A stretch of DNA of 64,000 nucleotides, from contig QHTB01000137.1 of assembly GCA_003220615.1 (NCBI GenBank), positions 1 to 64,000 of the forward strand, in the 5' to 3' direction. The translations under genes were made by a program, and so were the position numbers. This DNA comes from Candidatus Rokuibacteriota bacterium (lineage in GTDB: Bacteria; Methylomirabilota; Methylomirabilia; Rokubacteriales; CSP1-6). Position 1 is the stretch's first letter. Every line of letters starts with the position of its first letter. A model generated the notes under the pieces. That model saw nothing but the letters and a program-made list of their open reading frames with translations, did not search any database and was not told the DNA's origin. This document shows, one piece after another, positions 50,840 through 62,100 of this stretch.

Positions 50840-52039
50840 TTATCGGACCACTTTTTTCTCGCGCAGCGCGGTGATCGCCGCCCTGTCGTAGCCGTGCTCG
50901 GCCAAGACCTCGTCGGTATGCTGGCCGTGGAGCGGCGCGGCGCTCCGTACACCGGCCCGCATCCGCGAGAACTTCACGGGCGTGCCGATCACCGGAATGT
51001 CGCCCAAACGCGGATGGTGGGCGCGTTCGATCATCGAGCGTGCGGCGGTCTGGGCGTCCTTCATCACCTGATCGACGGTGTTCACGGGCGTCGCCGGCAC
51101 GCCGGCCTTCTCGAGCATGGCCAGCAGCGCTTCACGGTCGTGCCTAGCGATCGCCGCCTCCAGGGCGGCCTCGAGATCCTTGCGGTTCTTGACCCGCTCC
51201 GGGTTGCTCTTGAAGCGCTGATCCTCGGTCAGGGCGGCGAGACCCAGCGCCGGCGCCAACCGTTGCCACAGCCGGTCGTTGGCGGCGGCGACGAAGACCC
51301 ACTGGCCGTCCTGGCAGCGGAAATTACGATACGGCACCACGGAGGGGTGCGACGAGCCCAGCGCCTGCGGCACCGCCCCCGTCAGGAGAAAGCCCTCCGC
51401 GTGATAGTTGAGCAATCCCACCGCCGTCTCGAGCAGCGAGGCATCGACCCGCTGGCCAAGGCCGGTGCGCGTGCGGTGATGGAGCGCGCTCACGATGCCG
51501 AAGGCCGAGAAGATTCCCGTGGTGAGGTCGAGGAACGAGATGCCGCAGCGAACGGGCGGCCCTCCGGGCTCGCCGGTGATCGACATGATCCCGCTGAAGG
51601 CCTGCATGAGCGCCTCGTAGCCGGCGCCGTCCTTGCGCGGCCCCGTGCGCCCGAAGGCCGAGATCGAGCAGTACACGAGCCCGGGGTTCAGCGCGGCGAG
51701 CGTGTCGTAGCCGAGCCCGAACGATTCCATGGTGCCGGTCCGGAAATTCTCGATGAGGACGTCGGCGCCCGCGACGAGGCGCTTGAGGGCCTCGACGCCC
51801 TCGGGCTGCTTGAGATCGAGCGCGATGTCGCGCTTGTTGCGGTTGATGACGAGGAAGGCCGCGGACTCCCCGTCCTTGTGGGGAGGCCACGTGCGCGACT
51901 CGTCGCCGCTCCCGGTGTCCTCCACCTTGATGACGTCGGCGCCGAGGTCGGAGAGGAGCATGGCGCAGAAGGGACCGGCCAGGACACGGGAGCAATCGAC
52001 GACACGGATGCCTTCGAGGGCCAGGGCAGGCTGGGTCAT
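50840..52039 (-). CDS. CaiB/BaiF CoA-transferase family protein
   Basis: 399 residues, typical of family III CoA-transferases. Visible are RVVDCSRVLAGPFCAMLLSD, LGADVIKVEDTGSGD, NRNKRDIALDLKQPEG, and the catalytic aspartate in GISFLDLTTGIF. C-terminal helices follow ARSMIERAHHPRLGDIPV. It moves CoA between a carboxylate and an acyl-CoA donor. No acyl-CoA partner genes adjoin it. Substrate unknown. Confidence 0.93.
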   Translation of the reverse strand: MTQPALALEGIRVVDCSRVLAGPFCAMLLSDLGADVIKVEDTGSGDESRTWPPHKDGESAAFLVINRNKRDIALDLKQPEGVEALKRLVAGADVLIENFRTGTMESFGLGYDTLAALNPGLVYCSISAFGRTGPRKDGAGYEALMQAFSGIMSITGEPGGPPVRCGISFLDLTTGIFSAFGIVSALHHRTRTGLGQRVDASLLETAVGLLNYHAEGFLLTGAVPQALGSSHPSVVPYRNFRCQDGQWVFVAAANDRLWQRLAPALGLAALTEDQRFKSNPERVKNRKDLEAALEAAIARHDREALLAMLEKAGVPATPVNTVDQVMKDAQTAARSMIERAHHPRLGDIPVIGTPVKFSRMRAGVRSAAPLHGQHTDEVLAEHGYDRAAITALREKKVVR

Positions 52040-52058
52040 GCCGCCTAAGATAACGGAA

Positions 52059-52496
52059 CTACCCGACCCAGACCACCTCGAGATTCACGCGCGCAGCGGC
52101 TTCGCGCTGCCGGCCGTCGGCCGTGACGAATGGCGGTCTTCGACCTGACTCATCGGCAAAGATCAGCGCTGACGCGATGTGGATAGCATCGAGTGCTGAG
52201 ACGCCGAGTTGCATGGCGACGGTCTCGGCGCGGCTCAAGATCGGCGGCGCGATGTCGATGAGGTCCCACCGGACACGGTCATCATTGATGCGCCGTAGGG
52301 CGGCTGTCATTCCCGCATCGGTGATGTCGCCGAGATTCACTCGCCGCCGAATTGCGGCACTGAGCTCGACGGCGACCACCGCCGAGGAGAGAAGCCGAAA
52401 GCGGCGAAATAACTCACGAGCGCGGATCGACGACGGCTCGTTGATGTAGCGCTTGACGACCACGCTCGTATCGAAGTACGCCGAAGGCGTCGCCAC
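52059..52496 (-). CDS. vapC: PIN-domain ribonuclease toxin (VapC family)
   Basis: 145 residues from GTG 52496. PIN acidic residues are D9 (SAYFDTSVVVK), the Glu of SAVVAVELSAA, the Asp of GVSALDAIHIASA and the Asp of FVTADGRQ. VapC toxins cleave RNA, often tRNA or rRNA, and are held inactive by the antitoxin encoded just upstream. The antitoxin stop TAG overlaps this GTG by one base, so both are co-translated. Confidence 0.9.
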   Translation of the reverse strand: MATPSAYFDTSVVVKRYINEPSSIRARELFRRFRLLSSAVVAVELSAAIRRRVNLGDITDAGMTAALRRINDDRVRWDLIDIAPPILSRAETVAMQLGVSALDAIHIASALIFADESGRRPPFVTADGRQREAAARVNLEVVWVG

Positions 52497-52777
52497 TATC
52501 GCTCGTCGCGCATCTTGCGGATCGTCTCGGAGGTGGGCTCGCCTTTGATGCGGATCGAGCGGAAGGGAGGCATCGGTCCCGGCTTCGTCGCCCGTTGCAG
52601 CAGACCGGCGGCTTCGAGGCGTCGCAACGCGCCTTCGTCTCCGTTCGCGCGCGCGAGCGGCCGGATCACCGCGATCGGCTTCCCGCGCTCAGTCAAAACG
52701 ACCTCTTCCCCGGCTTTCACCGCTCGAATCGCCTTCGAGAACTTCTGATTCGCCTCGCGCAACCCCATTTTCATCAT
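52496..52777 (-). CDS. Phd/YefM-type antitoxin
   Basis: 93 residues. MMKMGLREANQKFSKAIRAV begins the Phd/YefM DNA-binding region, and VVLTERGKPIAVIRP completes it. The C-terminal half (GPMPPFRSIRIKGEPTSETI) would wrap the toxin. It neutralises VapC and should repress the operon with it. A near-perfect 16-bp dyad lies 15 nt upstream. Starts at 52777, 52774 or 52768 are all possible. Confidence 0.88.
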   Translation of the reverse strand: MMKMGLREANQKFSKAIRAVKAGEEVVLTERGKPIAVIRPLARANGDEGALRRLEAAGLLQRATKPGPMPPFRSIRIKGEPTSETIRKMRDER

Positions 52778-52792
52778 CGTCCCTCGAGTAAT

Positions 52793-52808
52793 GTAGTGAC
52801 GTTACTAC
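52793..52808. promoter_or_regulatory. dyad operator candidate for the toxin-antitoxin operon
   Basis: GTAGTGACGTTACTAC is a 16-bp dyad with one mismatched pair. It sits in an AT-rich pocket between the antitoxin start and metH and fits the position of an autorepression operator. Confidence 0.5.
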
Positions 52809-52876
52809 TTTACGGCGCCCCGCTATGGCCGTCAATGTCTGAAAACCCAGACACCCGGGCGCGGTACCATGGACGC

Positions 52877-55800
52877 ATGAGCCGGCTGCGGCAGGCCTTG
52901 CTGGAACGCATCCTCGTCCTCGACGGGGCGATGGGTACGATGCTGCAGGCGGCCAACCTCTCGGCCGCGGACTTCGGCGGCCCGCAGTACGAGGGCTGCA
53001 ACGAGCACCTGAACCTCACGCGCCCCGACGTGGTGGCCGGCGTCCACCGCGCCTACCGGCACGCCGGCGCCGACCTGATCTGCACCAACACCTTCGGCTG
53101 CGCGCCCTACGTGCTCGCCGAGTACGGCCTCGCCGAACGCGCCCACGAGATCGCACTGGCCGGGGCCCGCATCGCCCGCGAGGCCGCTGGTGAGGGCTTC
53201 GTCGTCGGGGCGATGGGACCGGGCACCCGCTCGATCACCGTCACCCGCAACGTGACCTTCGACGACGTGCGCGCCGCCTACGCGCTCCAGGCCAACGCGC
53301 TGGTCGAGGGCGGCGTGGACGCGCTGCTGCTCGAGACCCAGCAGGACACGCTGAACCTGAAAGCGGCCGCGCTGGGTGTGCGGGACGCGCTGGCGGCGGC
53401 CGGCGCCGATCGTCCGCTGATGGTGAGCGCCACCATCGAGCCGATGGGGACGATGCTGGCCGGCCAGGGCGTCGAGGCGCTCTACGTCGCGCTCCAGCAC
53501 CTCGAGGTGTTCTCGATCGGGTTGAATTGCGCAACCGGGCCGGAGTTCATGACCGATCACCTGCGGACGCTCGCCGAGCTCGCGACGTGTTTCGTCACCG
53601 TCTATCCCAACGCCGGGTTGCCCGACGAGCGCGGCCAGTACGGCGAGACGCCCGAGAGCCTGGCGTTCAAGATGCGGCGCTTCGTGGACGAGCGGTGGGT
53701 GAACGTGGTCGGCGGCTGCTGCGGCACGACCCCCGAGCACATCCGTGCGCTGGCCGCGATGGTCCGTCGCCAGCGCCCGCGGGTGACGGCCGGCGTCGAG
53801 CCGCAGGCGGTGAGCGGCATCGAGGTGCTCTATCCGGCCGACGACAACCGGCCGATCTTCGTCGGCGAGCGTACGAACGTCATCGGCTCGCGCCGCTTCA
53901 AGGAGCTGATCGTGGCCGGCCAGGTCGAGGAGGCGGCCGAGATCGGCCGCGCCCAGGTCAAGAACACCGCCCACGTGCTCGACGTGTGCCTGGCCAATCC
54001 CGACCGCGACGAGACGGCCGACATGGATCGCTTCATGGCGGCGCTCACCCGCAAGGTGAAGGTCCCGCTCATGATCGATTCCACCGACGCGGCGGTGATC
54101 GAGCTGGCCCTCCGCCATTGCCAGGGCAAGGCCATCGTCAACTCGATCAATCTCGAGGACGGCGAGGAGCGCTTCGAGAAGGTGTGCCCGCTGCTGCGCA
54201 CGTACGGCGCCGCCGTGATCGTCGGCTGCATCGACGAGGACAAGCAGCAAGGCATGGCCGTGACGGCCGGCCGCAAGCTGGCCATCGCCGAGCGTGCTCA
54301 CGCGCTGCTCACGCAGAAGTACGGCATTCCGGCCCGCGACCTGATCTTCGATCCGCTGGTGTTTCCCGTCGGCACCGGCGACCAGAACTACGTGGGCTCG
54401 GCCGTGGAGACGATCGAAGGTGTCCGGCTGATCAAGGAGCGCTTTCCCGAGTGCAAGACCATCCTGGGGATCTCGAACGTCTCGTTCGGCCTGCCGCCAG
54501 CCGGCCGCGAGGTCCTGAACGCCGTCTTCCTCTATGACTGCACCAAGGCCGGGCTCGACTACGCGATCGTCAACACCGAGCGGCTCGAGCGCTATCCCTC
54601 CATTCCCGAGGAGGAGCGCCGCCTGGCCGAGGACCTCATCTTCCAGCGCGGCGCCGACCCGGTCGCCGCCTTCGCCGCCCACTTCCGCGGCCGGACGAAG
54701 GCCGCCCCCGCCAGGAGCACGCTGTCACTCGACGAGAGGCTGGCCCGCTACATCGTCGAGGGCAGCCGCGACGGCCTCGTCGACGACCTCGAGGAGAAGC
54801 GGCGTGACACCGCGCCGCTCGACATCATCAACGGCCCGCTCATGAGGGGCATGGACGAGGTCGGCCGGCTCTTCAACGACAACCAGCTCATCGTCGCCGA
54901 AGTCCTCCAGTCGGCCGAGGCGATGAAGGCCGCCGTGGCCCACCTCGAGCCGTTCATGGAGAAGGCCGAGTCGGCGACGCGTGGCACGTTCGTCCTGGCC
55001 ACGGTGAAGGGCGACGTCCACGACATCGGCAAGAACCTGGTCGAGATCATCCTGGCCAACAACGGCTACCGCGTCATCAACCTCGGCATCAAGGTCCCGC
55101 CCGAGACGCTCATCGCCGCCTGCCACGAGCACAAGCCCGACGCCATTGGATTGTCGGGGCTCCTGGTGAAGTCGGCCCAGCAGATGGTGGTGACGGCCCA
55201 GGACTTTCGCGCGGCCGGCGTCGACATCCCCTTGTTCGTCGGCGGCGCCGCGCTCACGCGGAAGTTCACCGCGACGCGCATCGCCCCGGAGCACGCCGGG
55301 CTCACCGTCTACGCCAAGGACGCGATGGACGGCCTCGATCTCGCCAACCGGCTCTTCGCCGCCACGACCCGCGAGGCTCTGATCGAGAGTGTCCGCGCCG
55401 AGCAGGCGGCGCTGGCCACGGCGCCGGCCCCGACCGTCCCCGACGCGCCGGCCGACTCGTTGCCGCCGGCGCGCGTGTATCTGCCGCGCGCGGAGCCCCC
55501 CGAGCCACCGGACCTCGAGCCTCACGTGCTGCGTGACGTGGCGCTCCCCCACATCTATCCGTACCTGAACCTCCAGATGCTCTACGGCAAGCATCTGGGA
55601 CTGCGCGGTCTGGTCTCGCGGCTCCTCGAAGACGGCGATCCCAAGGCCCGGGAGCTCCACGACACGGTGGAGACGCTGAAGCAGCAGGCCGTGGAACGGC
55701 GGATGATCGTCGCCAACGGGATGTACCGGTGGTTCCGCGCGCGAGCGACCGGCGACAGCCTCACCGTGCGCGACGCCACGGGGCGTGAGCAGGCGCGCTT

Positions 55801-56278
55801 CACCTTTCCGCGTCAGCCCGCCAACGAGCGTCTGTGTCTCGCCGACTACGTGCGAGACGACCGCGACGACTACGTGGCGATGTTCGCGGTGACCTGCGGC
55901 ACCGGCGTTCGCGACCTGGCCGAGGGCCTGAAGCAGCGGGGCGAGTACCTCGCCTCGCACGCGCTGCAGGCGCTGGCCATCGAGAGCGCCGAGGCGTTCG
56001 CCGAGATGCTGCACGCCCGGCTCCGGACGCTCTGGGGATTCCCCGACCCCGGCGATCTGCCGATCGCCGACAAGCTCAAGGGACGCTACCGCGGCATTCG
56101 CGTGTCCTTCGGCTATCCGGCGTGCCCGAACCTCGCCGATCAGGCCACGCTGTGGCGACTCCTCCACCCCGAGCAGATCGGCGTGACGCTGACCGAAGGC
56201 TTCATGATGGACCCCGAGGCATCGGTGTCCGCGCTGGTGCTCCACCACCCCAGCGCCAAGTACTTCAAGGCCGATTGA
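52877..56278 (+). CDS. metH: cobalamin-dependent methionine synthase
   Basis: 1133 residues, somewhat shorter than E. coli MetH (about 1227). The homocysteine-binding domain (1-300) has the zinc cysteines C218, C281 and C282 (GLNCATG and GGCCGTT). The folate domain follows (about 310-570, [16 protein letters not shown]). The cobalamin module has the cap region and GDVHDIGKN with H715 as the cobalt ligand. The C-terminal reactivation domain includes [16 protein letters not shown]-type residues. Makes methionine from homocysteine and methyl-tetrahydrofolate and needs vitamin B12. ATG 52877 is chosen; the frame is open further upstream but overlaps the toxin-antitoxin promoter. Confidence 0.95.
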   Translation: MSRLRQALLERILVLDGAMGTMLQAANLSAADFGGPQYEGCNEHLNLTRPDVVAGVHRAYRHAGADLICTNTFGCAPYVLAEYGLAERAHEIALAGARIAREAAGEGFVVGAMGPGTRSITVTRNVTFDDVRAAYALQANALVEGGVDALLLETQQDTLNLKAAALGVRDALAAAGADRPLMVSATIEPMGTMLAGQGVEALYVALQHLEVFSIGLNCATGPEFMTDHLRTLAELATCFVTVYPNAGLPDERGQYGETPESLAFKMRRFVDERWVNVVGGCCGTTPEHIRALAAMVRRQRPRVTAGVEPQAVSGIEVLYPADDNRPIFVGERTNVIGSRRFKELIVAGQVEEAAEIGRAQVKNTAHVLDVCLANPDRDETADMDRFMAALTRKVKVPLMIDSTDAAVIELALRHCQGKAIVNSINLEDGEERFEKVCPLLRTYGAAVIVGCIDEDKQQGMAVTAGRKLAIAERAHALLTQKYGIPARDLIFDPLVFPVGTGDQNYVGSAVETIEGVRLIKERFPECKTILGISNVSFGLPPAGREVLNAVFLYDCTKAGLDYAIVNTERLERYPSIPEEERRLAEDLIFQRGADPVAAFAAHFRGRTKAAPARSTLSLDERLARYIVEGSRDGLVDDLEEKRRDTAPLDIINGPLMRGMDEVGRLFNDNQLIVAEVLQSAEAMKAAVAHLEPFMEKAESATRGTFVLATVKGDVHDIGKNLVEIILANNGYRVINLGIKVPPETLIAACHEHKPDAIGLSGLLVKSAQQMVVTAQDFRAAGVDIPLFVGGAALTRKFTATRIAPEHAGLTVYAKDAMDGLDLANRLFAATTREALIESVRAEQAALATAPAPTVPDAPADSLPPARVYLPRAEPPEPPDLEPHVLRDVALPHIYPYLNLQMLYGKHLGLRGLVSRLLEDGDPKARELHDTVETLKQQAVERRMIVANGMYRWFRARATGDSLTVRDATGREQARFTFPRQPANERLCLADYVRDDRDDYVAMFAVTCGTGVRDLAEGLKQRGEYLASHALQALAIESAEAFAEMLHARLRTLWGFPDPGDLPIADKLKGRYRGIRVSFGYPACPNLADQATLWRLLHPEQIGVTLTEGFMMDPEASVSALVLHHPSAKYFKAD

Positions 56279-56336
56279 CCAGTGCCCGGTATAAGCCTTG
56301 ACATATCGCCGACTTATGACCGAATCTAGTCTGACG

Positions 56337-56708
56337 ATGAATCGCTGGTGGCACCGGCATCGACGGTCTCCGCTCTGCCTGAGCCTCTATGCCGTCTGTT
56401 TCGTCATCGTCCTTTCCTTCATTCTGTTCGAAGTCCTCGATGTCGACGGCTCGGATTTCCAGGTGCCGACCGGCCGGAACGCGACCCTGCGCGCCACGAC
56501 GACGGAAGAGCATGCCAACGCGCTGCGCCGAGCGCCTCTCATCAACGCGGTAGCACCCTTAGTGCTCGTCGGCCTCATCGCGCTGGTGACGTCATCGGCG
56601 ACGGTACGCCAGATGATGGCGCCCGGCACCACCGCCGCCCGCACGACCACTGGACGCCGGTACCGGCCACCGCTCGCGCGCGCCTCCCTGCCTGCTCCCA
56701 CCGCCTGA
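56337..56708 (+). CDS. small membrane protein, paralogue of 62266
   Basis: About 123 residues from ATG 56337 (ATG 56316 possible). A helix and following motif, FVIVLSFILFEVLDVDGSDF, match CVLSFIAFEMLDLDGSD in the 62266 gene. A second helix lies near residues 70-88. The C-terminus ARASLPAPTA also resembles ARASLADVPPAA. No known family is recognised. Position before the TolC gene and its paralogue between two RND pump genes suggest a role linked to these pumps. Confidence 0.6.
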   Translation: MNRWWHRHRRSPLCLSLYAVCFVIVLSFILFEVLDVDGSDFQVPTGRNATLRATTTEEHANALRRAPLINAVAPLVLVGLIALVTSSATVRQMMAPGTTAARTTTGRRYRPPLARASLPAPTA

Positions 56709-56755
56709 CCCGCGCTCTCGCGCGGCCGAGACCGACCGCGGCCGCGAGGTACTTA

Positions 56756-56794
56756 ATGAAACGGCCGGAGACCACCGGCCAGGGAGCCCCTTGA
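56756..56794 (+). CDS. 12-codon leader ORF overlapping the TolC start
   Basis: ATG 56756 follows CGAGGTACTTA and reads MKRPETTGQGAP, ending TGA at 56792-56794, which overlaps the TTG start of the outer-membrane gene at 56791. A CGGCCGG-type hairpin (56763-56780) lies inside it. It may couple translation to a TTG start. Unproven. Confidence 0.35.
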   Translation: MKRPETTGQGAP

Positions 56795-58062
56795 TTGCAA
56801 GAATCGCCGTGGATTTCGTGACGACGTCCGTGAGCCGCGTCCTCGTCCTCGTGGGCACGCTGGCCGTCTGCTTCGCGCCCATCGCGTCGTCCGGTCAGGA
56901 GCGCGCCACGCGCCTCACGCTGGACGACGCCCTTCGCCTGGCCGAGCGCGAAAACCCGACGCTCCGCGCGAAGCGCTTCGAGCTGGACGTCACGCGCGCC
57001 GGCGAGATCACGGCCGGGCTGCGCCCGAATCCCAGCGCCTCGTACACCGCGGAGAAGTTCGGCGCCAACATACAGGAGTACACGGTGACCGTCGGCCAGA
57101 CGATCGAGCTCGGCGGCAAGCGCGCCCGGCGGCTCGACAGCGCCCGTGCCGCCACGCGGGTGACGCGCTTCGAGGTCGACGACATACGCCGCCAGGTATT
57201 CGCCCAGGTGAAGAAAACGTTCACCGACGTACTGGTGGCCCGGGCCACCTTGGTCCTGGCCGAGCAGACGCTCAAGACGCTCGATGACGTCGAGCGCATC
57301 CAGCGCTTCCGGGCCGAGCGGGGCGACATCTCGGAGCTCGAGCTGACGCGCATCCAGCTCCAGCGCTTCACCTTCGAGCGCGACGCCGCCGACGCCCGTC
57401 AGGCGATCGCCGCCACCACCATCGCGCTGCGGGCACTCGTGGGCGCAGCCTCCGTGGCGCCCGACGTCGAGGTGCTCGGCGATCTCGGCTTCCGTGACGT
57501 GGGCGTGAGCCGCGACGAAGCCGTTCAGCGCGCGTTGAGCGCGCGTCCGGACCTTCAGGCGGCCGACGCTGCTCGCGACAAGGCCAAAGCCGACGTGGCC
57601 CTGGCTCGCGCCAACGCGAAGTGGGACATCACGCCGCAGCTCGAGTACAAGCGCACCGACACCAACGACAACACGTTCGGCTTCGGGCTCAGCCTTCCCC
57701 TGAGGATCTTCGACCGCAACCAGGGCGAGATCGCGCGGACCCAGGCCGAGGTCGAGCGCGTCACCGCCCAGCGCGATGCGACGGTGGCCCAGATCGTGTC
57801 CGAGATCGAAACGGTGCTGGCGGCCGTCACCACGCTGCGCCAGCGCGTCGAGTCGCTGCGCAACGTCTATCTGCCCAAGGCCGAGCAGGCGCGCAACACC
57901 GTGGAGTTCGCCTACCGCCGCGGAGGCGTCAGCCTCCTCGACTTCCTCGACGCCCAGCGCACGTATCGTGAGACCTCGCTCGAGCACCTTCGCGCGCTCG
58001 GCAACTACTGGAGTGCGCTCTATCAACTGGAGGCCGCGGTGGCCGGCCCTGTGGAGAAGTGA
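56791..58062 (+). CDS. outer membrane efflux protein, TolC/CzcC-like
   Basis: 423 residues from TTG 56791. Signal-like region to about residue 37, then RLTLDDALRLAERENPTL, the canonical first helix start. VGQTIELGGKRARRLDSA and the second repeat (SRDEAVQRALSARPDLQAAD and LGLSLPLRIFDRNQGEIA-type residues) show the two-fold TolC repeat. GVSLLDFLDAQRTYRE near the end is typical of CzcC/CusC. Forms the outer-membrane channel for the RND pump encoded next. The stop overlaps the adaptor start. Confidence 0.9.
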   Translation: MIARIAVDFVTTSVSRVLVLVGTLAVCFAPIASSGQERATRLTLDDALRLAERENPTLRAKRFELDVTRAGEITAGLRPNPSASYTAEKFGANIQEYTVTVGQTIELGGKRARRLDSARAATRVTRFEVDDIRRQVFAQVKKTFTDVLVARATLVLAEQTLKTLDDVERIQRFRAERGDISELELTRIQLQRFTFERDAADARQAIAATTIALRALVGAASVAPDVEVLGDLGFRDVGVSRDEAVQRALSARPDLQAADAARDKAKADVALARANAKWDITPQLEYKRTDTNDNTFGFGLSLPLRIFDRNQGEIARTQAEVERVTAQRDATVAQIVSEIETVLAAVTTLRQRVESLRNVYLPKAEQARNTVEFAYRRGGVSLLDFLDAQRTYRETSLEHLRALGNYWSALYQLEAAVAGPVEK

Positions 58063-59195
58063 TGACGCCGCGGTGGCCCTTCGTCGCGTTCGGCGTGGCG
58101 GCGCTGGCCGCCGGCTGTGAGGGCTCGGCGCCGTCGCCGGCCGCGGCCCCCAAGCCAGCCGAGACTCGAGTCGCGAGCAGCGCCGATGTGCCGATCGAGG
58201 TCGTCACGCCGCAGGCGCGCATGCGTCGCGGCATCCTCGAGACCAGCGGCAAGGTGCAGTTCAACGAGGAAACGGTCACCCGCGTTCACTCGCCGGTCAC
58301 CGGCCGCGTGGTGGAGGTGCTGTCCAAGCCCGGCGACATCGTCGAGGTGGGCCACGCGCTCTTCTCGATCGAGAGTCCCGACCTCGGCCAGGCCAAGTCC
58401 GACTATGCCAAGGCCCTGACCGACGTGGAGCGGGCCGACAAGGCCCTGCGGCTGGCCAAGGAGCTGTTCGAGGTCAAGGCCATCCCCCAGAAAGACATCC
58501 GCGAGGCGGAGAGCGACTATCGCAAGGCGGTGGCCGAGCGGGAGCGGGCCGCCTCCCGGCTGCGCACGCTCGGCGTGGCCGAAGAACAGATCAACGACGC
58601 GGCCGTTCGGGGAGAGACGTCGACGCGGCTCGTGGTCAGGACGCCGCGCAGCGGCGTCGTCGTCGAGCGCAACGTCGTGCCCGGTCAGGTGGTGGCTTAC
58701 GGTCAGTCGGATACGCCGGTCAACCTCTTCGTGATCGCCGACCTCTCGACGATGTGGGTGCTCGCCGACGTGTACGAGCCGGACATTCCCCGCGTCCAGC
58801 GCGACCAGCCGGTGACGGTAACGCTCCCGTGCTGCCCGGGTGAGCGCTTCGAGGGGCGGGTCAGCTACATCAGCGACATCGTCGACAAGGACACGCGAAC
58901 CATCAAGGTCCGCGCCGTCGTCCCGAACCGTGGACGCCTGCTGAAGGCCGAGATGTTCGTGAAGGTCGCGATCGCGACCGGCGCCACCCGCGTCCTCGCG
59001 CTGCCCGCCAGCGCCATCCACCGGGATCAGAGCCAGCTCTTCGTGCTCGTGCAGAAGGACAAGGACGAGTACGAGCGCCGGGCGGTGAAGGTCGGGAACG
59101 ACGTCGAGGGCGGTGTGGAGATCCTGGAAGGCGTGGGGCCGAACGATCGCGTGGTCACGACCGGCAGCATCCTCCTCAAGCGCTCCGTGAAGTGA
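58062..59195 (+). CDS. RND efflux periplasmic adaptor, CzcB/CusB-like
   Basis: 377 residues. Lipobox LAAGCEGS suggests a lipoprotein. The barrel-sandwich half motif VHSPVTGRVVEVLSKPGDIV, a helical hairpin near 105-165 and the second half VVRTPRSGVVVERNVVPGQV are present. The membrane-proximal domain ends GPNDRVVTTGSILLK. It links the TolC-like channel to the RND pump. Overlaps both neighbours (GTGATGA). Confidence 0.92.
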   Translation: MTPRWPFVAFGVAALAAGCEGSAPSPAAAPKPAETRVASSADVPIEVVTPQARMRRGILETSGKVQFNEETVTRVHSPVTGRVVEVLSKPGDIVEVGHALFSIESPDLGQAKSDYAKALTDVERADKALRLAKELFEVKAIPQKDIREAESDYRKAVAERERAASRLRTLGVAEEQINDAAVRGETSTRLVVRTPRSGVVVERNVVPGQVVAYGQSDTPVNLFVIADLSTMWVLADVYEPDIPRVQRDQPVTVTLPCCPGERFEGRVSYISDIVDKDTRTIKVRAVVPNRGRLLKAEMFVKVAIATGATRVLALPASAIHRDQSQLFVLVQKDKDEYERRAVKVGNDVEGGVEILEGVGPNDRVVTTGSILLKRSVK

Positions 59196-62100
59196 TCGGC
59201 CGGGTCGTCGCCTTTGCGCTCCACCAGCGCTTCATCACGCTGGCGCTGGCGCTGCTGCTGACGATCGGCGGCATCGTCTCCTACCATCGCCTGCCCATCG
59301 AGGCGTACCCCGACGTCGGTGACGTGCAGGTCGAGGTGATCACGCTGTGGCCGGGGCATTCCGCCGAGGAGGTCGAGCGTGTCGTCACGCTCGCGCTCGA
59401 AAAGCAGCTCAACGGGGTTCCGAACCTCACCTTCCTGCGCTCGCAATCGCTCTTCGGGTTGTCCAACATCCGGGTGCTGTTCAGCGACGGGACCGATCCG
59501 TACTGGGCGCGCCAGCAGGTGCAGGAGCGCCTCGTGGCCGCCGAGGTGCCGGGCGACGTCAAGCCCACCATGGCTCCGCTGTCGAGCGTCATCGGCGAGA
59601 TCTACCGCTACACGCTCCACTCCGATCGCTTGCCGCTGGTCGAGATCAAGGCGCTGCAGGACTGGGTGCTCGAGCGCGAGTTCCTCAAGGTGCCGGGTGT
59701 GGCCGACGTCATCTCGTGGGGCGGCGGGATCAAGCAGTACCAGATCACGGTGGACCCGGCCCGGCTGCGCGCCTACAACCTGACGCTCAAGAACGTCTTC
59801 GACGCGGTCGCCGCCAACAACGCCAACGCCGGCGGCAGCTACATTCCGCGCGGCCAGTACGCGGTGACCGTCCGCGGCATCGGCCTCATCCAGTCCACGC
59901 GTGACATCGAGAACATCGTCGTCTCCGCCCAGAGAGGGACACCGGTGCGCGTGCGCGACATCGGCGAGGTCGGCATCGGCCACGCGATCCGTCTCGGCGT
60001 CTTCGGGCGTGACGGCGAGGACGACGTGGTGGCCGGTATCGTCCGGATGCGCAAGGGCGAGAATCCGGGCCGGGTCATCGACGGCGTCAAGGCAAAGCTC
60101 GACGAGATCAAGCAGCTCCTGCCCGAGGGCGTCGAGATGCGCCCGTACTACAGTCGCGACAAGCTGGTCGACGCCACCGTGAACACGGTGTTGAAGAACT
60201 TGGTGGAAGGCGCCGCCCTCGTCGTCATCCTCCTGACGCTCTTCCTCTACAACCTGCGCGCGGCCCTCATCGTCGCGGTGACCATCCCGCTCTCGCTGCT
60301 GTTCGCCTTCATCTTCATGGACTTTCGCGGGATCCCGGCCAACCTGCTCTCGCTGGGCGCCATCGACTTCGGGATCATCGTGGACGGCGCGGTCATCATG
60401 ACCGAGAACATCTTGCGCCACCTCGCCGAGCGGAAAGTCACCGGACACCGGGTCACCCGCGAAGTCCAGCACGCCGCCATGCAGGTGGCGCGGCCCCTCA
60501 CCTTCGCCGTCCTCATCATCATGACGGTGTACGTGCCCATCCTCACCTTCCAGCGCATCGAGGGAAAGCTCTTTCGGCCGATGGCGGTGACGATCTCGCT
60601 CGCGGTGATCGGCGCGCTGATCCTCACCCTCACGCTCATTCCCGTGCTCACCACGGTGCTGTTCCGCCGCCCGCCGTCGGACCGCGAAAGCCCGCTGATC
60701 CGCGGGCTGCGGGCGCCCTACCTGCCCACGCTGCGCTGGTGTTTGCGCTGGCCGCTCGTGCCCATCGCGGGCGCCACGGCGCTGGTCGCGCTGTCGCTCC
60801 TCGTGTTCACCATGCTCGGCAAGGAGTTCCTGCCCGAGCTGGACGAGGGCGACATCTGGCTGCGGGTGACGTTCCCTCTCGGCATCTCCGTGGAGGGCGC
60901 GCGGCCCTACGTGCGCGAGATTCGCGCACGCCTGCGGCAATTCCCCGAGGTGCGGGCCGTGACGTCGCAGCTCGGCGCGCCCGACGACGGCACCGATCCC
61001 GAGGCGCCCGACAACGCCGAGTTCTACGTGGGGCTCCGACCGCGTGAGGAATGGCGCTTCCGGACGCGCGCGAAGCTGGCGGAGGCGATGGACACGGCGC
61101 TCGCCGACATCCCGGGTAAGACCACGAACTTCTCGCAGCCGATCAAGGACAACGTCGACGAGGCGCTGGCCGGCGTGAAGGGCGAGCTCGCCATCAAGCT
61201 CTACGGCCCGGACAGTTTCGTGCTCGACGCCAAGGCCCGCGAGCTCGTGGGACTCCTGCGCCCGATCCGCGGCGTGGCTGATCTCGACTACGACCATTTC
61301 GTCGGTCAGCCTCAGCTCCAGATCGTGGTCGATCGTACCGCCACCGCCCGCTACGGCATCAATGTCCAGGACGTCCAGGACGCGATCGAGGCGGCCACCA
61401 AGGGCCGCTCGGTCACGGAAATCTTCGAAGGCGAGCGACGGTTCGACCTGGCCGTCCGCCTTCGCTCCGAGGGCGATTTGCTGGCCGATCTCCGCCGTCT
61501 CGTCATCAGCGCGCCCAATGGCGAGCGCATCCCCGTCGTGCAACTGGCGGAGTTCATCCAGGCCGAGGGGGTGGCCGAGATCAATCGCGACGGCAACCAG
61601 CGTCGCGTCGCGGTCAAGTGGAGCGTGCGCGACCGTGACATGGGCAGTCTCGTCGCCGAGGCGATGCAGACCGTGAAGTCGCTGAGCCTGCCGCATGGCT
61701 ACCGCATGGTGTGGAGCGGCCGCTTCGAGGACCAGCAGCGGGCGCTGGCCCGTCTCTACGTCATCGTGCCGCTCGTCATCTTCATCATCTTCATCCTGCT
61801 CTTCGGCACGTTCCAGTCGGTCGGCGACGCGCTCCTGATCATGCTGAACCTGCCCTTCGCGCTGATCGGCGGCACGCTCGCGCTGTGGCTGTGGGGGGCC
61901 AACTTCAACATCTCGGCGGCGGTCGGGTACATCGCCGTCTTCGGCGTCAGCGTCCTCAACGGCGTCGTGCTCGTCTCGTCGATCCGCCAGGCGCGCAGCG
62001 AGGAAGGTCTCTCGGTCCCGGACGCCGTCGTACGCGGCTGCGCGATCCGCTTCCGGCCCATCGTGGTCTCCGGCATCGTGGCCGTGATCGGCTTCATCCC

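Noticed and set aside
52595-52876. Open frame extending metH upstream
   Set aside because: It crosses the antitoxin gene and operator; the Hcy-domain start aligns with ATG 52877.
56298-56330. TTGACA followed by AT-rich bases as a promoter for the small membrane gene
   Set aside because: No -10 match at 16-18 nt spacing; the only TAGTCT lies too far downstream.
59027-61696. 889-codon minus-strand frame opposite the RND pump
   Set aside because: Composition is typical of an antisense shadow, and the plus strand encodes an intact CzcA-type pump.
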